From CAWDPQ01 sp963804245 (GTDB lineage: Bacteria > Acidobacteriota > Vicinamibacteria > Vicinamibacterales > 2-12-FULL-66-21): a stretch of 64,000 bases of DNA. A model generated the notes under the pieces. It was not told the DNA's origin. It worked only from the letters and a program-made list of their open reading frames with translations, and did not search any database. The stretch is taken from the NCBI GenBank assembly GCA_963804245.1, contig CAWDPQ010000015.1, positions 62,001 through 126,000 on the forward strand, written 5' to 3'. Positions within the stretch are counted from its first letter, which is position 1. The number at the start of each line of letters is the position of its first letter. Position numbers and translations under genes: made by a program. Of this stretch, positions 54,625 to 62,053 are shown one piece after another.

Positions 54625-55308
54625 ATGCGCCAATTGACGATGAGCACAACGGTTGTGCTTTTGGCAGCGTTCGCCCTGAGAGTCCCTTCGTCCGCCGAAC
54701 CCCTGCAGCCGGCCGCGCCTCAGAAAATCGATCTGGCCGAGCGATTGGCTGCCGGAAAGTTGAAGGCTGTGAACCGCGAGGTGACCCCGGCGCAGGGGAA
54801 AGCCGGCGCCGTGCATCTGTCGGAGAAGCCAGGAAATGGCATCGCCTGGATCGACGGGACAGACTTTGCGAGCGGAACGATCGAGGTCGATGTTCGCGGG
54901 CGTGACGTGTTTCAGCAAAGCTTCCTGGGCATCGCCTTCCACGGCAAGGACGACAACACCTACGAGACCGTCTACCTGCGCCCGTTCAATTTCCGATCGG
55001 ACGACCAGGCGAGGCATCAGCATGCGGTCCAGTACATTTCGATGCCCGATTACGATTGGCCACGACTTCGAAAAGAATTCCCAGAAGAGTTCGAGAACCC
55101 AGTCGATGCGTCGGTGGCGCCGACCGATTGGGTACCCCTCAAGGTTGTCGTCAACGAGAAGACCGTCCAAATCTATGTCGGAGCGGTCAAAACGCCGACT
55201 CTCGAAGTACGGAAGCTCGGTCAGCTCGATCGCGGCCTGATCGGGCTGTGGACCGGCAACAACAGCGACGGTGACTTCGCGAATCTACGCGTGACGGCCA
55301 GCAAGTAA
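54625..55308 (+). CDS. Exported DUF1080-like (concanavalin-type) protein
   Basis: Protein of 227 residues from ATG 54625, 7 bases after AGGAGG. A signal peptide (STTVVLLAAFALRVPSSA) precedes a lectin/glucanase-type beta sandwich: KAGAVHLSEKPGNGIAWIDG, DFASGTIEVDVRGRDVFQQSFLGIAFHG, YETVYLRPFNFRSDD, RHQHAVQYISMPDYDW, WVPLKVVVNEKTVQIYVGAVKTP and GLIGLWTGNNSDGDFANLRV. The closing 'GLWTGNNSDGDFANL' is typical of DUF1080-like domains, which bind or cleave glycans. No catalytic residues can be assigned with confidence. It lies between ADOP G and an ADOP remnant and has its own strong ribosome site. Confidence 0.82.
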   Translation: MRQLTMSTTVVLLAAFALRVPSSAEPLQPAAPQKIDLAERLAAGKLKAVNREVTPAQGKAGAVHLSEKPGNGIAWIDGTDFASGTIEVDVRGRDVFQQSFLGIAFHGKDDNTYETVYLRPFNFRSDDQARHQHAVQYISMPDYDWPRLRKEFPEEFENPVDASVAPTDWVPLKVVVNEKTVQIYVGAVKTPTLEVRKLGQLDRGLIGLWTGNNSDGDFANLRVTASK

Positions 55309-55329
55309 GGGGTGGATTAGCGGGAGCTG

Positions 55330-55710
55330 CTACTCCGCCCGCAGCGCGGCGACCACGTCGGTGCGCAAAGCCTGCCGCGCAGGAACGACGCAGGCCAGAA
55401 CCGCCCAAGCATAGGTGAGCGGGTCGCGCGCGGTGACCTGAAACAGCAGGCTCTGGATGAGACGAGACAGCAGCAGTGCCGCCACCAGGCCGGCGGCGAT
55501 GCCGATGATCACTGGCTTCATGCCTTGCAGGACGATCAGGCGCATCACTCGTTCGTGGCTGGCGCCGAGCGCGATGCGGACGCCAATCTCGGCTGTCTGC
55601 CGCGACACCGAGTACGCCGTCACGCCGAATATGCCGACGAGGGCCAGCGCCAGTGCATGGCGGCGAAGGCGCTCAGCAAGACGACGGTGAATCGCCGGGC
55701 CGGCCAGTGG
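55330..55710 (-). pseudogene. ADOP permease H, C-terminal remnant
   Basis: Only the last FtsX domain of an ADOP is left: ARRFTVVLLSAFAAM (about 55710-55650), then after a one-base loss near 55650, LALALVGIFGVTAYSVSRQTAEIGVRIALG, MRLIVLQGMKPVIIGIAAGLV and VPARQALRTDVVAALRAE ending at 55330. Nothing upstream resembles the rest of the gene; instead there is a short unmatched stretch and then a long inverted repeat at 55784. The other 750 residues have been deleted. An open frame extends up to 55815, but its first 40 codons read through the inverted repeat and are not real. Confidence 0.78.
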
Positions 55711-55783
55711 AAAAGTCTGATTTGGCGGGCTAGCGCGGACGGTGGGCGTTCGGTGCCGGGCACGCCCGTCCCAAGACCGAACA

Positions 55784-55860
55784 GGGGTCAGATCTTGTTT
55801 CTTGCAACTCGCCACGTTCTACAGAAGTGGACACCCGTGCAAGAAACAAGATCTGACCCC
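55784..55860. repeat. REP-like inverted repeat element (23-base arms)
   Basis: A perfect inverted repeat: arm 1 at 55784-55806 starts GGGGTCAGATCTTG and arm 2 at 55838-55860 ends CAAGATCTGACCCC, with 31 bases between. The GGGGTCAG end resembles REP/REPIN elements mobilised by RAYT (IS200-like) transposases in many bacteria. No RAYT gene is in the window. It sits 7 bases after the flavoprotein stop codon and close to the truncated end of ADOP H. Confidence 0.72.
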
Positions 55861-55867
55861 CGCGCGG

Positions 55868-57192
55868 TTACGGCCTGCGACCTGCCGGCAACGTGAGATC
55901 GTTCTGCCTGTCCGGGGCATCGTCGGCCGCCGTGCCCGCGAACCATGGCGGGATGCGCTGTTTGCCGGGGGGATACAACGATTCCATCGGTCCCCACACC
56001 CTGTCGCGGCAGTCGGTGAAGAGATCGCCGATCAGAAGGTCGGTGATCGCGCCGCGCAGATCGGGATAGCGACGGACGAACTCGCCAAAGCTGAAGCCGT
56101 CGTAGTACTCGCAGACGAGCCGTCGCATGCGATCGACGCCGGTGTTGAAATCGGGCCCCCACTTGCCAAGCTGGGCTGCCGACGTGTCGCCGCTTGCCAG
56201 TCCCTCCACGATCGCATCAGCGGCGAGCTCCCCCGACTTCAGGGCGATCAACACGCCAGACGAATACAGCGGATCGAGAAAGCCCCAGGCGTCGCCGACG
56301 AGTACCCAGCCGTCGCCCGCGGTGGCGGTCGATCGATAGGAATAATCCTTGGTCGCGAAATAGCCGGTCACGCGCGTCGCGTCCGACACGCGCTGCTTGA
56401 CGGCGGGACAGCGTTCGACCTCTTCCTGATACGTCTGCTCGTGCCCCCCACGCCCCTTGAACAAGTAGTCGAACGGCCGACGACACCGACACTGACGATG
56501 TCGTCGTGTTGAGGGATGTACCAGAACCAGCCGTGTTTGTCGACGGTCTGCAGCACCATCGTGGCCCCCTCGTCGCGGCCGGTGTCGCGATAGGCACCCT
56601 GCCAATAGGTCCAGATTGCGCCTTTGTTCAGGACAGGATCCCAGACGCGGAGCTTGAGACGATTCTGCAGCATCGCCTGCTGTCCGCTGGCGTCGACGAC
56701 AACCTTCGCCCGCACCTCGCGGTCGCCGCCGGCCGCCGAGCGTACTGGTACGCCGACCGCACGCTCGCCCTCGAACAAGACCTCGAGCACACGTGTGGCC
56801 TCGTGCACGTCGACGCCGTGTTCGCGGGCATTGTCGAGCAGCATCTTGTCGAACTGGCTGCGCACGACCTGCCAGGTCTGCGAACATTCGTGCGGCCGGT
56901 TGTCCCAGAAATAGAACGGCGCCGACTGCCGACCACTGGCATTCACGAACTGCACGCTGTATTTCTTGACGAAGGGACTCTGCTGCATCTTGGGCAGCAT
57001 GTTGAGCCGATTGAGGACCCAGTAGGTCTCGGGGATCAGTGATTCACCGATGTGAAAGCGTGGAAATGTTTCACGCTCGAAGAGCGCCACGCTGCGGCCC
57101 TGTTGCGCGATCAGTGTCGACACGGTCGATCCGGCCGGACCACCGCCGATCACAACGACATCTGTCTCCACTCGAGATGACTCACTGGCCAC
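55868..57192 (-). CDS. FAD-dependent oxidoreductase of the flavin-halogenase / geranylgeranyl-reductase type (one frameshift)
   Basis: About 441 residues from ATG 57192. The N-terminal Rossmann motif VVVIGGGPAGSTVS (12-25) binds FAD, followed by FPRFHIGESLIP. Residues 222-227 read WFWYIP, which fits the WxWxIP motif of flavin-dependent halogenases, and PFVKKY (73-78) places a lysine where those enzymes have their catalytic Lys. The frame breaks near 56470 and resumes PFDYLFKGRGGHEQ, then GYFATKDYSYRS, VLVGDAWGFLDPLYSSGVLIAL and PWFAGTAADDAP to 55868. Either a halogenase or a related non-halogenating monooxygenase or reductase is possible. It lies 21 bases after the HemN/HemW-like radical SAM gene, so the two form an operon. 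Confidence 0.8.
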
Positions 57193-57213
57193 GATAATCT
57201 GTCTCCGAGATAG

Positions 57214-58575
57214 TTAGGTGTAGCGGATCGAACTGTGCTGCGGCAGGAAGAAACGCCGCAGCAGGCTGTCGACACGGAGCAGCCCGCTGCGCGAGAGCGT
57301 CACGGCCTGCGCATCGGCCTGCGTCAGATGGCCCTCGGCCGACAGCGAGGCCCATTGTTCGCGGAAGCGGACGAGCACATCCGTCCCGTATTTCGCATGG
57401 AAATAGGCCGGCTGAATCGAACCCTTTTTCAGCTGGAGGACGAGCTCGCGGATCAGCCGTTCCTCGAGTGTCGGGCGATACGCACGACTCAAGGGCAGCT
57501 CACCGCGGCGCACCGGTTCACTGTACGTTTCCCAGCCGTCTTGATTCTGCACGTGCACGCCGTTCATGTGCCCGAATGACGCGACGCCGAGGCCGACCAT
57601 GTCGGCTCCCTGCCAGAGACTGTCACGATAGACGAAACGAACGGTCGATGGATCTTTGACGACCGTGTACGCACTGCCAATGTGGTAGCCGGCCCGCTCG
57701 AAGGTCGCAAAGGCCTCGTCGACCCAGCGCCGCCGCGTCGACCAGTTCTGCAGGAGCCCATCGAAGCGACCGCTGCCGCTCAGGAGATCTCCACTGATCG
57801 TCGTGTTGAAGGGCAGTTCCATCTGATACACGGTGACGCTGTCGGGGCTGAGCGCGACTGTTTTTTGTACGCACTCACGCCAGGATTCGTCGTTGTCGCC
57901 GAGCATCCCGGCAATCAGGTCGACATTGATTTGCGGAAACCCCAGCGACCGTGCATGCGAGTAGGCGCGGCCGATCTCCGGTGAACGGTGCGCGCGCCCG
58001 TTCAACTCGAGCACGCGATCGTCGAAGTGCTCCACGCCCAGACTCAATCGCGTCACGCCCATGCCACGTATCGCGGCGAGCTTGCTCTCGGTGAGCGTGC
58101 CAGGCTCACACTCGAACGTCACTTCTTCAGCATCGCGCCAGGGTGTCAGGACTGAAAGCCGATCGACCAGGCTCTGCAACTGACGCGACGAGAGAAAGGA
58201 TGGCGTCCCGCCCCCGAAGTAAACGAACCGCAGGGGGCGACCGGCGACCGCCGGGAGCTGCGTGTAGAGCTCCCACTCCCGGACCAGTACGTCGAGGTAG
58301 TCGGCGATCTCCTTCGAGCTCTTGTCGGTGTAGACCCGGAAATAACAAAAGTGACACCGTTTCCGGCAGAACGGGATGTGCAGATACAAACCGAGCGGCA
58401 CGCCGGGAGCCGACGATTGCCCGAGCGCCGGCAGAGCGTCACGCTCAACCGCGTCTCGAGTCCAGACCGAAAATGGAGGATAGGTGGCGACGAAGTAACT
58501 GCCGACCTCAGACTCGTCTGCGACCGCTGTTCGCGTAGATTCACTCACTGATACACGTCTCCGTACTATAGTCAT
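57214..58575 (-). CDS. Radical SAM protein, coproporphyrinogen III oxidase (HemN/HemW)-like
   Basis: Up to 453 residues; ATG 58575 or GTG 58548. The radical SAM cluster motif CRKRCHFC (Cys 70, 74, 77) in LYLHIPFCRKRCHFCYFRVY is followed by VYFGGGTPSFL, EVTFECEPGTLTESKLAAIRGMGVTRLSLGVE, NVDLIAGMLGDNDESW and the C-terminal HemN-type winged region (EERLIRELVLQLKKGSIQPAYF). It would use S-adenosylmethionine and a 4Fe-4S cluster to start a radical reaction, or handle haem as HemW does. An N-terminal extension of about 60 residues before the cluster and pairing with a halogenase-like flavoprotein argue against simple haem synthesis. The actual substrate is unknown. Confidence 0.85.
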   Translation of the reverse strand: MTIVRRRVSVSESTRTAVADESEVGSYFVATYPPFSVWTRDAVERDALPALGQSSAPGVPLGLYLHIPFCRKRCHFCYFRVYTDKSSKEIADYLDVLVREWELYTQLPAVAGRPLRFVYFGGGTPSFLSSRQLQSLVDRLSVLTPWRDAEEVTFECEPGTLTESKLAAIRGMGVTRLSLGVEHFDDRVLELNGRAHRSPEIGRAYSHARSLGFPQINVDLIAGMLGDNDESWRECVQKTVALSPDSVTVYQMELPFNTTISGDLLSGSGRFDGLLQNWSTRRRWVDEAFATFERAGYHIGSAYTVVKDPSTVRFVYRDSLWQGADMVGLGVASFGHMNGVHVQNQDGWETYSEPVRRGELPLSRAYRPTLEERLIRELVLQLKKGSIQPAYFHAKYGTDVLVRFREQWASLSAEGHLTQADAQAVTLSRSGLLRVDSLLRRFFLPQHSSIRYT

Positions 58576-58609
58576 ACGCCGTCACGGGACGACGCGCTTA
58601 CCTCTCAGC

Positions 58610-58853
58610 CGCCAGCTTCCAGCCTCCAGCTTCCAGCCTGCCAGCTTCCAGCTCCTCCACTGGGTTTACTCCAGCTTCCAGCTCCTACTGTTCGTATACT
58701 CAGTTTCCTCACTCCCCAGTTCCCAGCTCCCCAGCTCGCTTTACTCAGTGCGCTCGGCGGCTTCGCGCCTCGCTTCCCCAGTTCCCCAGTTCCCCAGTTC
58801 CCCAGTTCCCCAGTTCCCCAGTTCCCCAGTTCCCCAGTTCCCCAGTTCCTCAG
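58610..58853. repeat. Octamer tandem repeat and related low-complexity DNA
   Basis: Nine exact copies of the 8-base unit TTCCCCAG run from 58774 to 58845, with a tenth variant copy (TTCCTCAG) after. Upstream, 58610-58740 is made of looser CAGCTTCCAG-type units. Bases 58752-58774 are copy 2 of the dispersed 23-base motif seen at 44528. An octamer is not a multiple of three, yet 24 bases give a repeating GNWGTGEL reading on the minus strand, which explains the spurious ORFs here. The array lies upstream of both the radical SAM gene (58575) and the VOC gene (58960), so copy number could affect either promoter. Confidence 0.9.
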
Positions 58854-58959
58854 CTTCCCGTTCCCCGTTCTGCTTGAACCTTCTGGCCAATCGAACCATA
58901 GTGCTGGATTGGGTACGAATTGAGTCACGCTCGTGTTCGATTGAGAACGGAGGTAGTAA

Positions 58960-59442
58960 ATGGCAAAAGCAGCGAAGCCCATGCCCGCGGGGTTTCACAC
59001 CATTACGCCGCACCTGGTGTTGGACAATGCGGCGCAGGCGATTGATTTCTACAAGAAGGCGTTCGGGGCGCAGGAAGTGAGCCGCCACCTCGGTCCCGAC
59101 GGCAAGATCATGCATGCCCAGATCAAGATCGGCGATTCGTTCATCATGTTGAACGATGTGATGATGGGCGCAAAGGGACCGCAGGGCTACGGCGGATCAC
59201 CGGCGTCACTGTGGTTGTACGTCGATGACTGCGATGCACTCTTCCATCGTGCGACCGGCGCTGGCGCAAAAGTGCAGGTGCCGCTGGCCGATCAGTTCTG
59301 GGGCGACCGCGGCGGCGCGGTGACGGATCCTGGGGGCTATACCTGGTGGATCGCCACGCACAAAGAAGATCTAACGCCGGCCGAGCTGGATCAGCGGTCG
59401 AAGGAATTCTTCAAGCAGATGGCGCATTCGGAAACGCACTAG
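58960..59442 (+). CDS. VOC-family (glyoxalase/PhnB-like) protein
   Basis: Protein of 160 residues from ATG 58960, 9 bases after GGAGG. It shows a two-module vicinal-oxygen-chelate fold of the PhnB type: TITPHLVLDNAAQAIDFYKKAFGAQE, MHAQIKIGDSFIMLND, SPASLWLYVDDCDALFHRATGAGAKVQVPLADQFWGDRGGAVTDPGGYTWWIATH. The 'DQFWGDR..AVTDPGGY.W' stretch is characteristic. Members include bleomycin-binding proteins, glyoxalases and many uncharacterised cytoplasmic proteins; specific metal ligands are not assigned here. The gene follows the octamer array and precedes ADOP I by 138 bases. Confidence 0.93.
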   Translation: MAKAAKPMPAGFHTITPHLVLDNAAQAIDFYKKAFGAQEVSRHLGPDGKIMHAQIKIGDSFIMLNDVMMGAKGPQGYGGSPASLWLYVDDCDALFHRATGAGAKVQVPLADQFWGDRGGAVTDPGGYTWWIATHKEDLTPAELDQRSKEFFKQMAHSETH

Positions 59443-59580
59443 TCGCACGGCCTTTGCAGGTGCTGACGCGCGTGTCGGCCTCCAACCCGCCGACACCGCG
59501 TCAGCATGTTCGTTTCCTCGACCGATCCCCACGCTGCACTTTCGCAAACCTTTCTCGATCAAGTTGCGTATCTTCTACCC

Positions 59581-62034
59581 ATGGCCAGCATGCTGGACGC
59601 CCTCCGTCGCGATCTCCGGTCTTCCATCCGGTTGCTCGTTTCACGACCGGGATGGAGCGTCGCGGCAATTCTGTGCCTGGCGATTGCGACCGGCGCGAAC
59701 ACGGCCGCCTTCACGATCGTCAACGGGCTCTTGCTGCGGCCACTGCCTTTCGACGAGCCGGATCGGCTGGTGATGGTGGCGTTGCGCGAGCAGGGATCGA
59801 TGCGTCCGTTCGCGCTCCGCGAATATCGGGAACTGTCGGAACAGTCGACGGCGACGAGCATGCTGCTCGCGCGAACATTTTTCCCGCTCAGCCTGGCCGC
59901 TGGCGATCGGGACGACGGTGCGCGGATGGCGCAGGCGGAATTGGTGAGCGGCAACTATTTCGAGACGCTTCGCGTTGCGCCGTTCCTGGGTCGTTTCTTC
60001 GATGAACGCGCCGGTCGTGAAGGCAGCCCGCTGCTCGCCGTACTGAGTCATCGCCTCTGGCAGCGCCGCTTCGAATCGGATCCTGGCGTCGTCGGGAAGA
60101 CCGTACGCGTGAATGGCCGATCGGCGACCGTTGCCGCGGTGACACCCCCAGGGTTTGTCGGCGCCATGCAGCTCGTCGCCGCCGACCTGTGGCTTCCGGC
60201 TGCGATCTATCCGGACCTCGTGGCATCGGCCCGGGCCGACACGACTCCAATGTTCGGCGTCATGGGTCGGCTGGCGGCGGACATCACCGTCGAGGAAGCT
60301 GAATCGCGGCTGACGGCTCTCGCCTCGGCCATCGAGCTCAAAGGCGTTTCAGGGGAGCCGCTCGCGGTCATCGTCAAGACGGCCGGTGGTTTTGGTGTGC
60401 CGGTGTCAGTTGAAGGGGTGGTGCTCACGATCTCTGGATTCATCTACGTCATGATGGGTCTGCTGATGGCCGTCGCCTGTGCCAACGTTGCCGCGCTGGT
60501 GCTCGCTCGTGGCGTGGGACGCAGCCGCGAGATCGCCGTTCGTCTGAGCCTCGGCGCCTCACGCATGCACATCGCCCGACAACTGCTCACCGAAAGCATC
60601 GTCCTGGCGCTCGCCGGCTGTGCCGCGGGCGTTGTCGTTGCCCTCTGGTTGACGCAGGCGCTCGTAGCCCGCCTCTCTACACCCTTTCAGTACGTGAGCT
60701 ACGCGATTGACGTACACCCCGACGCCCGCGTCTTCGCGTACTCCGCCATCGCAACGGCGGTAGCTGCAGCGCTCTGCGGGATCGCGCCCATCCGCCTGGC
60801 GGGCCGCGTCGACGTCGTGGACGTGATCAAGCAATCCGCCGCCAGCGGCCGCTCCAGAAGATCGATGCGATCGCTCAACGCCATGGTTGTCGTGCAGTTT
60901 GCCGTTTCGACCACGCTCCTCGTTGCTGCCGGCATGCTGGTGCGCACTTACATGCATGCGCAATCGTCGCGCCCGAACTTCGAAACGACGGGTCTGGTCG
61001 CCGCGACCCTCGACCTGGATCAACTGCACATCGACCGCACCGCGGGCATCCGCATGTATCAGATGTTGATTGAACGGCTGTCTGCAGTGTCCGGCGTCAC
61101 AGGCGTCACGCTCACACGGGATCTGCCATCGAGAAGCAGTACGACCGTGGCCGTCTACTCCGATGCGGATTCCCCCACTGCTTCAGCGAGTGAGCGTGTG
61201 ATGGCGGCCACAGCTGTTGTTTCCACCGACTTTTTCCGGACGCTGGGCCTGACCGTTCGTCAGGGTCGTTCGTTCGAGCCGGGCGATCTGGCGCGGCCAC
61301 TCGAGGCTGTGATCAATGAAGCGATGGCTCAACGCCTGTGGCCGAACGAATCGGCTGTGGGCCGGACCTTCAGCCGGCACGACAGGGATGGTGCACGTAT
61401 CGAGGTGATCGGCGTCGTTGCCAACAGTGAAAAGGAGTCCGCCACTCGACGGCCGCAGCCGGCGTTCTATTTGCCATTTCCGCAGGAGTATGGCGCGCGC
61501 ATGACGGTCCTCATGCGCGTGCACGGCGAACCGAGCCTCTTCTTCACGACGATCCGACAAATCGTGCGCGATCTGCATCGCGATCTGGCAATCGTCGACA
61601 TGCGGACGATGGACGACCTGCTCGACGACCTGGCGCACGAGCAGCAGATTCCTGCGACCGTGCTCACGCTCGTTGCTGCACTCGGCCTGTTGCTGAGCGC
61701 CGTCGGACTTTACGGAGTCGTGGCCTATGGCGTGCGAGAGCGCGCTCGCGAGCTCGGGATTCGCCTTGCCCTGGGCGCACGGCCCGTGGACGTCAGGCGC
61801 CTCGTCTTGCGGCAGGGCTTCACCATCGTCGGCATCGGCCTCGCGATCGGGGTTGCCGGGACAGCGGCGATTGCACAAGTCCTGCGTAACAGGCTCTTCG
61901 GTGCCGGCGTCATGGATCCAACGGTGCTGCTGGCAGTAGGCGTGGTGCTGCTGGCCACGAGCTTCACCGCGCTGTATCTTCCCGCGCGATGGGGCTCCGC
62001 GCTCGAACCTGCGCAGACGCTGCGCAGCGAGTAG
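59581..62034 (+). CDS. ADOP-type duplicated permease I, intact
   Basis: 817 residues from ATG 59581 (MASMLDALRRDLRSSIRLL), which fits the usual ADOP opening without an extra N-terminal domain; an in-frame ATG at 59506 is less likely. TM1 (WSVAAILCLAIATGANTAAFTI) is followed by the first periplasmic domain, an FtsX core (ANVAALVLARGVGRSREIAVRLSLG), the second periplasmic domain (RMTVLMRVHGEPSLFF) and the last FtsX domain (VRERARELGIRLALGARPVDV), ending EPAQTLRSE. It converges with ADOP J: only 19 bases separate their stop codons. No PadR lies nearby, so regulation must differ from copies C, D and E. Confidence 0.91.
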   Translation: MASMLDALRRDLRSSIRLLVSRPGWSVAAILCLAIATGANTAAFTIVNGLLLRPLPFDEPDRLVMVALREQGSMRPFALREYRELSEQSTATSMLLARTFFPLSLAAGDRDDGARMAQAELVSGNYFETLRVAPFLGRFFDERAGREGSPLLAVLSHRLWQRRFESDPGVVGKTVRVNGRSATVAAVTPPGFVGAMQLVAADLWLPAAIYPDLVASARADTTPMFGVMGRLAADITVEEAESRLTALASAIELKGVSGEPLAVIVKTAGGFGVPVSVEGVVLTISGFIYVMMGLLMAVACANVAALVLARGVGRSREIAVRLSLGASRMHIARQLLTESIVLALAGCAAGVVVALWLTQALVARLSTPFQYVSYAIDVHPDARVFAYSAIATAVAAALCGIAPIRLAGRVDVVDVIKQSAASGRSRRSMRSLNAMVVVQFAVSTTLLVAAGMLVRTYMHAQSSRPNFETTGLVAATLDLDQLHIDRTAGIRMYQMLIERLSAVSGVTGVTLTRDLPSRSSTTVAVYSDADSPTASASERVMAATAVVSTDFFRTLGLTVRQGRSFEPGDLARPLEAVINEAMAQRLWPNESAVGRTFSRHDRDGARIEVIGVVANSEKESATRRPQPAFYLPFPQEYGARMTVLMRVHGEPSLFFTTIRQIVRDLHRDLAIVDMRTMDDLLDDLAHEQQIPATVLTLVAALGLLLSAVGLYGVVAYGVRERARELGIRLALGARPVDVRRLVLRQGFTIVGIGLAIGVAGTAAIAQVLRNRLFGAGVMDPTVLLAVGVVLLATSFTALYLPARWGSALEPAQTLRSE

Positions 62035-62053
62035 CCCAGTCCCTCCCCTGCGT

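Noticed and set aside
55700..55815. N-terminus of the 161-residue ORF ending at 55330
   Set aside because: It translates the inverted repeat and junk DNA; only the last 120 or so codons are ADOP sequence.
58774..58853. CRISPR array
   Set aside because: Units are 8 bases and directly adjacent with no spacers, so this is a simple tandem repeat.
58741..59115. Minus-strand ORFs with GNWGTGEL repeats
   Set aside because: They are readings of the octamer array TTCCCCAG and part of the VOC gene, not proteins.
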